A stretch of DNA of 39,444 nt from a virus: positions 1 through 39,444 of IMG/VR virus record IMGVR_UViG_3300031616_000016. One strand, 5' to 3'. The notes under the pieces are model-generated. The model ran no database searches. It worked only from the letters and a program-made list of their open reading frames with translations, and was not told the DNA's origin. Position numbers and translations under genes: made by a program. Of this stretch, positions 6,634 through 13,164 are shown one piece after another (within the stretch, counting starts at the first letter, position 1; each line of letters begins with the position of its first letter).

Positions 6634-7227
6634 CTAGAACAGCGCGAGCTGCCCTCGTGGCTTCGGCTTCGGCGCCTGGGTGACAGCTCGCCCGCGGCAC
6701 CATTCGGTCCAGCGCCTCCAGAGCGCCTCGTCGTCGATGCCCGCCGGGTTGTCCTTCCCGGGCGGCCAGAGCCCGGTCTCCTCGTGGAAGGCAGCGGCGA
6801 GCGGGGCGAAGCGTTCGAGAGGGGCCTTGAACCCGTCGGTCGTACCGGGTGCTTCTCCCGGTTGACGATCCTTCACGCCGACGATGCAAGGGCCCCCTCC
6901 AGCGCTCCGCTCCTCGAGCTGCCCGAAGCGTTCGAGAGGAGCGACCGGCTCACCGACACCCGCCGCCCGCCCGCCCGACCCCTGCGGCACAGCCGGTCGC
7001 CCCTCGCAATCGCTCCGAGGATCACGGAACCCGAGGCACTCGTCATCGCACGGCAGGCACAGCGCTGCGTGCACCTCGCCCTGGACGACGTCGTGCCGCG
7101 GGTATGAGTAGTTCGTCCAGGTGGCGATGAGCACGCCGCCCTCCTCGAAGCGGCGGCCGCCAGTCGTGTGGAGCGGCTCGGAGCGGGTGTCGCAACGGGT
7201 GCAAGTGAGGACGTCGCCGGGGTTCAT
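6634..7227 (-). CDS. zinc-ribbon protein with basic tail
   Basis: 197 residues from ATG 7227. Cys pairs near the start (LTCTRCDT, C-x2-C) and later CLPCDDEC suggest an N-terminal zinc ribbon of about 60 residues. A Gly/Pro linker follows, then a helical Trp-rich segment (ALWRRWTEWCRG), and the protein ends with a basic stretch and the hydrophobic tail GQLALF. Proteins ending QLALF or similar can bind sliding clamps through a QLxLF motif. This ending fits that consensus (QLALF), so a contact with the host β-clamp is possible but inferred. I do not recognise a named family. Confidence 0.6.
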   Translation of the reverse strand: MNPGDVLTCTRCDTRSEPLHTTGGRRFEEGGVLIATWTNYSYPRHDVVQGEVHAALCLPCDDECLGFRDPRSDCEGRPAVPQGSGGRAAGVGEPVAPLERFGQLEERSAGGGPCIVGVKDRQPGEAPGTTDGFKAPLERFAPLAAAFHEETGLWPPGKDNPAGIDDEALWRRWTEWCRGRAVTQAPKPKPRGQLALF

Positions 7228-7433
7228 GAGGTGACCTCGCCCTGGTCTTCCGTCGCCAGCTCCACCCGTCCGGCCTCCCTCGCCTGGATCTCCCGGAGCA
7301 GCTCGGCCGCCCGGTGGGTGATGCCCCAGGGCTTGCCCTCTTCGGTGCGCAGGGCGGCGATCTCCGTGAGGAGCCGGTAGACGGCGACGTGGAGAGCACC
7401 GGTCCAGGTGCAAACGGTCGTCGGGCGGGCCAT
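7224..7433 (-). CDS. small hypothetical protein
   Basis: 69 residues from ATG 7433. The sequence is mostly helical (ALHVAVYRLLTEIAALR, then AAELLREIQAREAGR) with one Cys and no metal cluster. It overlaps the start of the following gene by four bases and the stop of the previous one by one base (TGATG). I do not recognise a family. Confidence 0.55.
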   Translation of the reverse strand: MARPTTVCTWTGALHVAVYRLLTEIAALRTEEGKPWGITHRAAELLREIQAREAGRVELATEDQGEVTS

Positions 7434-7675
7434 CAGTCCCCCCATGTCGCTTCGTCTGGGTCGAGCTTCCGGGCGAGCTCCTCGGCCTCCGCCACCGTGT
7501 GCGCCGAGCAGATCCAGCCGCCGTCGACCTCGGCCTTGAGCTGGCACCTCTCCCCGTCGCCGAGCAGGTCGGTATCCTCGACGAGCCGGTGGGGGATGAG
7601 CATGAGGTCCTCCGAGGAGCGGCCCCCGATGCAGGGATCGGTCTCGGTGCAGCCGCAGAGGAGGCAGCGCTTCAT
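7433..7675 (-). CDS. Cys-rich phage protein, CxxCGCTETDPC type
   Basis: 80 residues from ATG 7675. It begins MKRCLLCGCTETDPC, a C-x2-C-G-C-x5-C cluster, and has a second cluster GWICSAH near residue 55. The same architecture occurs in the protein at 9881-10156 (MSTCIICGCSDDRPC...ICSAH), so the phage carries two diverged paralogues. Small Cys-rich proteins of this type are common in early operons of temperate phages; no function is established. The pattern strongly suggests a structural zinc site. Confidence 0.7.
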   Translation of the reverse strand: MKRCLLCGCTETDPCIGGRSSEDLMLIPHRLVEDTDLLGDGERCQLKAEVDGGWICSAHTVAEAEELARKLDPDEATWGD

Positions 7676-7971
7676 GGCCCGTCTCCCGTGTCCCCGTCCA
7701 CGCCGCCGAGCAGATCCGGGGGCACGACATGCAGGCGCATCGGCGGGGGTCTCGAGACGGGGTGGAGGTGGAGGAGCGGCGGGATTCCCGCGGTCCGTGC
7801 TGTCGCGGCGACGCCTCGTAGGTGCTCGAGCTCGTGGGAGAGGATTCGGGCGCTCGCCTCCCGGCCCTCGCGTTTGTGGGACTCGAGGACCTGGCCCAAG
7901 AGGTGGAGCGCGTACTCGAGGCGATCGAGGAGGAAGGAGCAGCCGGTGCAGGGGTCACGGGGGGCGGTCAT
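7672..7971 (-). CDS. small helical protein
   Basis: 99 residues from ATG 7971. A CTGC motif at residues 8-11 is followed by a long amphipathic helix region (FLLDRLEYALHLLGQVL, then ILSHELEHLRGVAATA). The tail is proline-rich. It overlaps its neighbours by four bases on both sides. No family recognised. Confidence 0.6.
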   Translation of the reverse strand: MTAPRDPCTGCSFLLDRLEYALHLLGQVLESHKREGREASARILSHELEHLRGVAATARTAGIPPLLHLHPVSRPPPMRLHVVPPDLLGGVDGDTGDGP

Positions 7972-8324
7972 GGGCGGTCGCCTTTTGCCGCGGAGTTTGT
8001 GGCGGGTTTGTTGGTGCCCTCCACGGCGGAATCAGCAGCAACATCAGATTTCGCAGGCGCCCCGGCGCCGAGCGGTGAAGTCGCGCTGGGCGGCTCCGAC
8101 GCGGGGCGGGCGGAGGGAGGCGCGGCGTGCATCGCATGAAGATGCGCGCGCCAGTTCGCGCCCCCCTCTTCGAGCGCCGCCAGTGCCCGCTCGTAGTACG
8201 GCACCATGGACGCGCACGCCTGGCCGTAGGCGGTCGCCCTGGTGCGCCGACGCGCGGTGGCGATGAGCGAGCGGAGTTCGTCTGCCATGTCCTCGTGACG
8301 GCCACACTCAGGGCAGCGGCTCAT
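7968..8324 (-). CDS. small zinc-binding protein with shared C-terminal tail
   Basis: 118 residues from ATG 8324. It opens with MSRCPECGRH (C-x2-C-x2-H), followed by a helical body to about residue 68. The tail then begins at ARPASEPPSATSPLGAGAPA and continues AKSD, encoded by the dispersed element 8045-8118. It has a further 20 low-complexity residues after the element, unlike the copies at 5965 and 8987, which end soon after it. The N-terminal unit is unrelated to theirs, so only the tail is shared. Confidence 0.65.
   Translation of the reverse strand: MSRCPECGRHEDMADELRSLIATARRRTRATAYGQACASMVPYYERALAALEEGGANWRAHLHAMHAAPPSARPASEPPSATSPLGAGAPAKSDVAADSAVEGTNKPATNSAAKGDRP
8045..8118 (-). repeat. 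dispersed tail element, copy in gene 7968-8324
   Basis: This 74-bp copy starts CAGATTTCGCAGGCGCC and ends CGGGCGGAGGGA on the + strand. The central palindrome is partly preserved (GGCGCC CC GGCGCC). It is the closest relative of 5985-6058, with about nine differences by eye. Confidence 0.75.
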
Positions 8325-8980
8325 GGCCCCTCCTTCGCCGTGTCGGGGGCGAGGGCGCGCATGGTGTTCTCGTCGAAGTCGGGGCAGGCGTCTCGCGTGC
8401 AGTAGTGCTTGAGCCTGCCCCGAGCGTCGAAGTGCGGCGCCTCAGACTCTCGGGGGCCAGGTCCAGCAGCCGGGGGTTGGCGAGTCGGCGTCAGGTCCGC
8501 CAGCGGAGCACCGCTCATGGAAGAACAGGCCGGTGGGGTTGATGGCGCACAGGCCGATGGTGCCGTCGTCGTTGACCTGGGTGACGATGGCGGCGCGGGG
8601 AAGGGGCTTGAACTCTCCTCCGGGTGTTCCGAACGAGTGGTAGTGGACGATGCGGCCAACGGTGGGGGTCTGGAAGGGCATGGCTCTCCTTGCGTTGCTG
8701 CGGGTTGAACAGGACGTGCCGCCGCGTCGAGGGCGAGGGCGGCTAGGAGTTGTCGCAGACATGCTGCCCAGCCGAGGGTTGCTCCGCCATCGACGTGTGT
8801 GCGCCACGCGCAGACAAGATTCTCAACGCGGCCGAGCGCCTCCCGTAGCTGGTCCCGCTCGGCGAGGGCGGTGTCTCGTTCCTTTGCGAGCCCTTTGGCG
8901 ACCCCGGCCCACTCATCGGCGAGGCTGTCCCGCTCTGCGGTCAGCTCGGCCAGGACAGCGGTGCAGTTCTCACAGGTCAT
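8321..8980 (-). CDS. coiled-coil protein, open frame fused to a downstream small gene
   Basis: The frame is open for 219 codons from ATG 8980. Residues 1-90 look real: MTCENC (C-x2-C), then a coiled coil (ELTAERDSLADEW, ERDQLREALGRVENLV) resembling the middle of the protein at 8987-9460, ending AARPVQPAATQGEP, which echoes the shared tail. Codons across 8442-8681 translate to Ser/Thr/Pro filler because another gene occupies a different frame there. The frame then becomes plausible again from an internal ATG at 8518 (MSGAPLADLTPTRQ..., with HYCTRDACPDFDENT), 65 residues. It is either two genes whose intervening stop has been lost, or one 219-residue protein. Confidence 0.5.
   Translation of the reverse strand: MTCENCTAVLAELTAERDSLADEWAGVAKGLAKERDTALAERDQLREALGRVENLVCAWRTHVDGGATLGWAACLRQLLAALALDAAARPVQPAATQGEPCPSRPPPLAASSTTTRSEHPEESSSPFPAPPSSPRSTTTAPSACAPSTPPACSSMSGAPLADLTPTRQPPAAGPGPRESEAPHFDARGRLKHYCTRDACPDFDENTMRALAPDTAKEGP
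8442..8681 (-). CDS. conserved phage protein (GRIVHYHSFGTPGG family), nested
   Basis: 79 residues from ATG 8681, with AAGGAGA just upstream. The pattern GRIVHYHSFGTP, then RAAIVTQV, GLCAINPTGLFF and a C-terminal W.WPPRV is that of a small protein recurring in temperate phages of proteobacteria and actinobacteria, of unknown function. It lies entirely inside the open frame of 8321-8980 but in another frame. The strong ribosome binding site and family match make this the real gene of the interval. Confidence 0.8.
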   Translation of the reverse strand: MPFQTPTVGRIVHYHSFGTPGGEFKPLPRAAIVTQVNDDGTIGLCAINPTGLFFHERCSAGGPDADSPTPGCWTWPPRV

Positions 8981-8986
8981 GGCGGA

Positions 8987-9460
8987 TCACGGCTCCGAAG
9001 AGGAAGAATCAGAAGCGTCAGATTTCGCAGAGCGCCTCGGAACGGGCGGCTCTGTCGCGCTGGACGGTTGTTGTGCGGGCTGGACGGAAGAGAGCGCGAG
9101 GGCGTCCTGGGCGTTCCGCAACGCCATCACGAAGGGTATCTGCCGAATCGAGAAATCAGGCTCGTGGTCCCTGCTGGTGTCGCGAACAAGCGTCCCGTCC
9201 TCGACGAGCAGGAAGACCCGCGCCAGCGCGTCTCGCAGCGCGTCCCGCTCGGCGGTCAAGGCGGCGAGGGCGTCACGGAGATCATCCCCGAGATTGCAGA
9301 TGATCGCGAAGTCCTCGCCCGGGGCTAGAAGTCGTGCGGTCGCGTTGTCCAGTAGCGCCACGAGTGCTTCCTCAACGGCACCGTCCAGCCCGCCCGGAGT
9401 CGCTCGCCCATCGAGGCCGCTACTCTCCGAGTCAGCGTGAGTCAGCTTGTTGTCCTTCAT
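8987..9460 (-). CDS. coiled-coil protein with shared C-terminal tail
   Basis: 157 residues from ATG 9460. An acidic N-terminus is followed by a helical part with coiled-coil periodicity (LTAERDALRDALARVFLLVE). The tail SSVQPAQQPSSATEPP, then SAKSDASDSSSSEP, is encoded by the dispersed element at 9019-9088. The segment ERDALRDALARV is close to ERDQLREALGRV in the downstream protein 8321-8980, suggesting tandem duplication. No enzymatic motif is seen. Confidence 0.6.
   Translation of the reverse strand: MKDNKLTHADSESSGLDGRATPGGLDGAVEEALVALLDNATARLLAPGEDFAIICNLGDDLRDALAALTAERDALRDALARVFLLVEDGTLVRDTSRDHEPDFSIRQIPFVMALRNAQDALALSSVQPAQQPSSATEPPVPRRSAKSDASDSSSSEP
9019..9088 (-). repeat. dispersed tail element, copy in gene 8987-9460
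   Basis: It starts CAGATTTCGCAG and ends GGGCTGGACGG. It is more diverged than the 5985 and 8045 copies: the central palindrome is lost (AGCGCCTCGGAACGGG) but both flanks are preserved. Confidence 0.65.
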
Positions 9461-9654
9461 CGCGTTCCCTCCCCCATGCCAGCATCCTCCTGCGTGTAGC
9501 CGCACCTCCCGCATGTCCCCCCAACTGGCACCTCCACGATCGACGGGTGGCGCTCCATCCGCAGAGCCTCTCTGACCACTCGGTCTCGATCCTCCCCGCA
9601 GGCAATGACAGTCGAGAGCCCAACCCCGGGACGGGCGGTGTAGTGGCGCGTCAA
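9457..9654 (-). CDS. small CxxC protein with TTG start
   Basis: 65 residues from TTG 9654. The start was chosen because TTGA overlaps the upstream stop in the same way as the ATGA junctions of this operon, and GGAGAAGGGAGG precedes it. The body has CGEDRDRVVREALRMERHPS, then CGRCGYTQEDAG (C-x2-C) near the end. I have seen similar phage proteins but cannot name a function. Only one clear Cys pair is present, so metal binding would need a partner or a dimer. Confidence 0.55.
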   Translation of the reverse strand: MTRHYTARPGVGLSTVIACGEDRDRVVREALRMERHPSIVEVPVGGTCGRCGYTQEDAGMGEGTR

Positions 9655-9884
9655 GCGTCGCCTCCCTTCTCCTGCATGGCCCTCTCGAACGCGTGCTCGG
9701 CGGTCTCGCCCTTCTGCATCTCGGCCGGCCGCATCGGCGGAGGCTTCATGGCTATCCTCCGGAACGAAGCCGCGTCGCCGGTAGCGCCGCCCGCTTTTTC
9801 CACCTCTTCCGCCATGAGGAGCCATGCGGCAGCCCAGCCCCCGCCCCATCCCGCCTGGAGCAATAGCCGCTCGCGCTCGCTCAT
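9651..9884 (-). CDS. small hypothetical protein
   Basis: 77 residues from ATG 9884. An N-terminal helix with aromatic and glycine residues (LLLQAGWGGGWAAAWLLM) resembles a short amphipathic or membrane-touching segment. The remainder is charged and helical. It overlaps both neighbours by four bases. No family recognised. Confidence 0.5.
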   Translation of the reverse strand: MSERERLLLQAGWGGGWAAAWLLMAEEVEKAGGATGDAASFRRIAMKPPPMRPAEMQKGETAEHAFERAMQEKGGDA

Positions 9885-10156
9885 GGCGGTTCTCCAATCG
9901 CGTCCCCGAGCCCGAACTCGAAGAGGCCGTTACCGTGCCTGGCCACCGCGAAGCCGTAGCTCGCGAGCTCTTCCGCCGGATGCGCCGAGCAGATCGTGTG
10001 CCCCTGGTCGAGCCAGGAACAGGTGGAGCCGGCGGCGAGCAGGTCCTCCTCGGGCACGAGCCTGTGAACCCAGGCGGCCTCGACGATCGAGGCGAAGATC
10101 GCGGCACCGAGGCAGGGGCGATCGTCCGAGCAACCGCAGATGATGCAGGTGCTCAT
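9881..10156 (-). CDS. Cys-rich phage protein, paralogue of 7433-7675
   Basis: 91 residues from ATG 10156. It begins MSTCIICGCSDDRPC (C-x2-C-G-C-x5-C) and later has TCSW...ICSAH, the same order of motifs as the 80-residue protein at 7433-7675 but with a longer C-terminus. The frame is open upstream to an ATG at 10396, where it would read MSCRCQREPCNPRCPWRN, itself a Cys-rich beginning, so a longer 171-residue form cannot be excluded. The intermediate part reads like filler and overlaps gene 10153-10332, so the short form is preferred. Confidence 0.65.
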   Translation of the reverse strand: MSTCIICGCSDDRPCLGAAIFASIVEAAWVHRLVPEEDLLAAGSTCSWLDQGHTICSAHPAEELASYGFAVARHGNGLFEFGLGDAIGEPP

Positions 10157-10332
10157 GCCGGCATCCTTTCTTCGCCCCGGTAGGCCTGCGCCACATCCAT
10201 CGCCAAGAGGATCGCGAGGCACCGCGGGCACGTCACCCGATCCCTGCGCTCCGTCACCCGTCCCCATGGCCGGCCGCAACGCGCGAACCTCTGCCCGAAG
10301 TCCGTGCGGCGGTAATGGGTGGGACGCTTCAT
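10153..10332 (-). CDS. small zinc-ribbon-like phage protein
   Basis: 59 residues from ATG 10332: MKRPTHYRRTDFGQRFARCG, then a short linker and VTCPRCLAILLAM. The pattern, with an upstream Cys-Gly and a C-x2-C followed by a helix, is typical of small early proteins of temperate phages that form a single zinc ribbon. The stop is ATGA-coupled to the next gene. It is short but well supported by coupling and pattern. Confidence 0.6.
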   Translation of the reverse strand: MKRPTHYRRTDFGQRFARCGRPWGRVTERRDRVTCPRCLAILLAMDVAQAYRGEERMPA

Positions 10333-10395
10333 GGGCGTTCTCGTTTCTCCACGGGCACCGTGGGTTGCATGGCTCTCGTTGGCAGCGACAGGACA

Positions 10396-10575
10396 TCAGC
10401 CTTCAGACGCCTCGGGCTTGGGCTGTCCCCGCCGCGTCGGCGGGTCAGGTTCGGGCTGGACGGCAGAGGTGCGCGGCGCGAATCGCGACGGTATCCAGTC
10501 GCACTCCGTCCACGACGGCAGGGCACCGAGGAGCCACACGCACCGGGGGAAGTGGATGCAGGCTGCACAGACCAT
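10396..10575 (-). CDS. small Cys protein, CxHFPxC...CDWxPSRF type, with tail
   Basis: 59 residues from ATG 10575: MVCAACIHFPRCVWLLG, then ECDWIPSRF. This C-x2-C-x4-C...C-D-W-x-PSRF arrangement is a recognisable small phage protein type of unknown function. After residue 35 it carries SAVQPEPDPPTRRGQPKPEA, a diverged version of the shared Pro-rich tail. The gene ends 64 bases before the next start, the only such gap in this part of the operon. A Cys-rich open frame beginning MSCRCQREPC starts at 10396 inside that gap. Confidence 0.6.
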   Translation of the reverse strand: MVCAACIHFPRCVWLLGALPSWTECDWIPSRFAPRTSAVQPEPDPPTRRGQPKPEASEG

Positions 10576-10578
10576 GGG

Positions 10579-11154
10579 CTATTCCTCCGCTTCGGGTTCG
10601 GGTGCGCTCCGAGCCTTCTTCGGGCGGCCGGGGCCGCGGTGGTGGTCGCGCTCGTGCCAACCAGCTGGTCCGGGGTGAATGAGGGCGCCCGAGGCACGCG
10701 GGGCGCCCTCCCTGCCGTCCGTGCCGACGTGCTTGTCCGGATGCACGAGCTCGTGGAGCTTCCTGTCGAGCTCGGCCTTCGTCCCGCGGTGGAGCGTGAC
10801 CTTCTCGACCTCCGCATCCGGGAAGGCCGCCTCAAGACCACGGCGATCGATGTCCTCCTCCGCGTCCCGTACCCGCTTCGCCGCGGCCAGGATCTCGAGC
10901 ACCGCCGGGTTCCGCTTCCGCTGCCCGATCTCCGTCCCCGGGATCTCCGTCTGGAGGCCGGTCGCCCCCTTGAGGCGGAGCCTCGTCCTGGCGATGGAAT
11001 CGGCGATGACCTCCAGCTCTCCGCGGAACGCCTTGCGGACGGCGCGGGCGTGGCTCTCCAGGTCGTCCCTCTCGTCGAGGAGCGACTCCAGCTCGGCGGA
11101 CAGCTCGGCGTGGAGCTCGGGGGAGAGAGTGGTCTTGCGGGCCTGGGTCCTCAT
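10579..11154 (-). CDS. coiled-coil protein with basic C-terminus
   Basis: 191 residues from ATG 11154, with GGAGG six bases upstream. The N-terminal 70 residues are a long charged helix (ELHAELSAELESLLDERDDL...). A middle domain follows with ILAAAKRVRDAEEDIDRRGL. The C-terminus contains PGRPKKARS, a weak AT-hook-like core (GRPKK). No enzymatic motif. Possible nucleic-acid-binding or nucleoid role, inferred from composition only. Confidence 0.6.
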   Translation of the reverse strand: MRTQARKTTLSPELHAELSAELESLLDERDDLESHARAVRKAFRGELEVIADSIARTRLRLKGATGLQTEIPGTEIGQRKRNPAVLEILAAAKRVRDAEEDIDRRGLEAAFPDAEVEKVTLHRGTKAELDRKLHELVHPDKHVGTDGREGAPRASGALIHPGPAGWHERDHHRGPGRPKKARSAPEPEAEE

Positions 11155-11369
11155 GCTCGCCTCCGGTGCGCCTTCGCCTGCGGGCACGTCGCAAAGTGGC
11201 TCTTCCACCGCGGGCCGCCCGGCGGGGTGAAGAGGCCGACCTTGACGGCCAGCCCATCCACGATCTCAAGGTCCCCGTCCTCGCAGGGCTTGGCATCGAG
11301 GGGCATCGCCTTCCCGCTCGACGTGTGAGCCCACACAATCGCGGCTTCGCAGGTCCGGCAGGTGGCCAT
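11151..11369 (-). CDS. zinc-ribbon phage protein (CxxC...HFATCPxAxxHR)
   Basis: 72 residues from ATG 11369. It reads MATCRTCEAAIVWAHTSSGK, MPLDAKPCEDG, and ends HFATCPQAKAHRRRA. This is a well-populated small phage family in which two Cys pairs or Cys/His form a ribbon. The function has not been established. Its long relative is at 6168-6626. The stop overlaps the following start codon. Confidence 0.7.
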   Translation of the reverse strand: MATCRTCEAAIVWAHTSSGKAMPLDAKPCEDGDLEIVDGLAVKVGLFTPPGGPRWKSHFATCPQAKAHRRRA

Positions 11370-11372
11370 GGT

Positions 11373-12046
11373 CTACCCCTCCCCCGCCAGGATCTCGGCG
11401 AGACGGTCCCGCCCCTTCACGCGCATGCGCGCCTCCGCGATGCAGGCTGCGAGGTCGTCGTCGCTGAGCGTGTGCGGGTCAAAGGCACCTCCGCTCGGGG
11501 CGTGCGGGGGGGGGGCCTCACGGCGTGCTGCTTGCCGTTGCTCGAGGTGGCGCCGCCCTTCTTCCAGGGCGCTCGGCAGCCGGAGCAGATCCCGCTCTTG
11601 TTGTCCGAGCGGAGCGGCTTCGTGCCGCACTTCGTGCAGAGCTTCCTCTCGGGCTCGCCGTTCGCTGGCATCGCCTCCTCCTCGTCTTCGTCCTCGAGTT
11701 CGGGGTCGTCGGGCTCGGCTGGCGCTGCGACCTGGAAGCCCGCCTCGGTGAGCTGCTCGCGCCGCGGTTTGGGCGGTTCGAGCTCCTTCACGAGCTCCGA
11801 GACGAACCTCTCGTTGCGCGCACGGAGGAGGCATGGCCTGGCGCTGCAAACCTCGGGATGGAGCGCGAGCGCGGCGTCGCTGACGGCACCCGAGCAGTAC
11901 CTGCACCGGCCGCCGATCTTCACGAGGCGATCGAGCCGCGCGTTCGTCCGCTCATCCTCGGGGCCGAAGCGCTCCTCGACCAGGGCCTCGACGGCACCAT
12001 GGCCAAACGAGGTCCCGGCGGTGGTGACGAGATCGGCGGCCATCAT
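11373..12046 (-). CDS. zinc-finger protein split by a C10 homopolymer (frameshift)
   Basis: From ATG 12046 the product has GRCRYCSG (C-x2-C), a second Cys cluster with CLLRARN, an acidic linker and CTKCGTKPL...CSGC, two ribbon-like units. After GKQHAV the coding strand has a run of ten C (11506-11515). In frame 0 the sequence then degenerates and stops at 11417. In the frame obtained by adding one base the reading continues as a sensible C-terminus (TLSDDDLAACIAEARMRVKG, then LAEILAGEG) and stops at 11373, three bases before the next gene. The length of the run therefore decides between two C-termini. It could be phase variation, ribosomal slippage or a sequencing error. Confidence 0.65.
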
Positions 12047-12291
12047 CCGGCGCCCTGTGGCTCGTCATCGGTGAGCAGGAAGAAAGGCAGCGGGATGATC
12101 TCGGCCGCGGGGGGGTACGTCTCCTTGAGCTCCCGGTCGAACTCCTCGCAGAGGACGCCCTCGTTCCGCACAGCCAGGCGGTGCACGAAGACGTGGCAGG
12201 GGACGCCGCGCTCGGTGACGCCCTCCCAGATGCGACAGGGGACGCCCTCGATGGTGGTGAGCTTGGTCGTGGAGGTGATGGTGATCTTCAT
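12043..12291 (-). CDS. conserved phage protein (MKITITSTTKL family)
   Basis: 82 residues from ATG 12291. It begins MKITITSTTKLTTIEGVPCR, then IWEGVTERGVPCHVFVHRLAV and FDRELKETYPPAAEIIPLP. This matches a small β-rich protein common in early operons of temperate phages, without known function. Two Cys replace residues that are usually not Cys in my memory of the family (VPCR, VPCH). Coupled to its neighbours on both sides. Confidence 0.75.
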   Translation of the reverse strand: MKITITSTTKLTTIEGVPCRIWEGVTERGVPCHVFVHRLAVRNEGVLCEEFDRELKETYPPAAEIIPLPFFLLTDDEPQGAG

Positions 12292-12494
12292 GGGCGGCCT
12301 CCGTTGGCCAATGACTGGAGCCACGCCCGCCGCGTGCACTCTTCCAAGAGCTTGTCGAGCCACTCTTCTCGATCGGTCAACGCAATCCTCCCGCGCATCG
12401 GGATCCGCCATGGCGGCTCATTCGCCGGAGATAAAGGGCAGCTCCGGGCGTGCGGGTGAAGGAGGATGTCCTCATGGCAACCGTCGCACTCCAT
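12288..12494 (-). CDS. first gene of leftward operon, C2H-type zinc protein
   Basis: 68 residues from ATG 12494, with GGAGG upstream. MECDGCHEDILLHPHARSC gives C-x2-C-H...H-x3-C, a likely zinc site. The rest has the helix REEWLDKLLEECTRRAWLQSL. It is the promoter-proximal gene of the leftward early operon, directly after the operator-bearing intergenic region. I do not recognise the family. Confidence 0.6.
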   Translation of the reverse strand: MECDGCHEDILLHPHARSCPLSPANEPPWRIPMRGRIALTDREEWLDKLLEECTRRAWLQSLANGGRP

Positions 12495-12649
12495 TCCGCC
12501 TCCACAACAAGCGAAGGCGATAGGTAGCGCAGCGCGCGCACATTGCCAAGTGGTAACCCCAAGCGAGCGACGGTATATCCACACGGTGCGACCTAGAACA
12601 GGCCGTTCCAGTGGACGGGCGGTGGGTAACCGTACGCTTGCGTGAAGAA
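12495..12649 (-). promoter_or_regulatory. leftward early promoter region with operator-like repeats
   Basis: 155 bp between the repressor 3' end and the leftward operon. On the minus strand TATACC (around 12572-12577) could be a -10. GGGGTTACCACTTGG (12546-12560) closely matches GGAGTTACCGCTTGG (12997-13011) upstream of the repressor, and a third related GGTTACCC lies at 12620-12632. Shared motifs on both sides of the repressor gene fit left and right operators. Confidence 0.5.
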
Positions 12650-12964
12650 CTACCGCTTCCGCGACCCTAAACCCCCACCCTCCGGCGGAGTGCTTTTGGG
12701 TGGGTCCTCGAACGTGAGGCGATCGAGCGTGAGGGTGGGATCCTGTTTGCGGAAGGTGGCCAGCATCTTGATCGCGATGTCGACGCCAACGGCGCGCTCG
12801 CCGGTCAGGATGCGCGACACGATGCCCTTTGACACGCCAAGCGCCCGCGCCAGGTCCGCGTCTGATCGACCCTCCGCCTGGTATAGATGGCCGCGAAAAT
12901 AGCGAAACCACCGGGTCCATCGCTCACGGACAGCAGCCTCGGCGCGAGACAGTCTGGGGGTCAT
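12650..12964 (-). CDS. XRE-family phage repressor (CI-like)
   Basis: 104 residues from ATG 12964. An N-terminal basic/aromatic helix is followed by a helix-turn-helix (YQAEGRSDADLARALGVS, then KGIVSRILTGERAVGVDIAIK), about residues 28-70. The tail is proline/glycine-rich and there is no C-terminal peptidase domain, so it is a short repressor without LexA-like self-cleavage. It lies between the leftward operon and the divergent Cro-like gene, which is the expected position of the lysogeny repressor. The operator-like repeats at 12546-12560 and 12997-13011 flank it. Confidence 0.75.
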   Translation of the reverse strand: MTPRLSRAEAAVRERWTRWFRYFRGHLYQAEGRSDADLARALGVSKGIVSRILTGERAVGVDIAIKMLATFRKQDPTLTLDRLTFEDPPKSTPPEGGGLGSRKR

Positions 12965-13164
12965 CGAGCCGCGGAGAGTACGTTTCGTAGGCGTGACCAA
13001 GCGGTAACTCCTTCGGAGGCACGAAGATCGGGAGGCTGATGCTCGTCTGCTACCACACCCGGCGGCAAGTGCCATGCGGCAACTTCGTGCTTGCGCAATC
13101 TCCAGCGACCTAAGAGGTGAGCGATCTTGTCTACGCTCGTGGTCGTTGCTACCACACAGGCTCC
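12965..13164. promoter_or_regulatory. divergent repressor/Cro control region
   Basis: 200 bp between the start codons of the XRE repressor and the Cro-like gene. It contains CCAAGCGGTAACTCC (12997-13011), matching the left operator candidate. It also has two direct copies of TGCTACCACAC (13049-13059 and 13147-13157), each preceded by GCTCGT. The second copy lies just before ATG 13165, where binding would block expression of the rightward genes. Confidence 0.55.
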
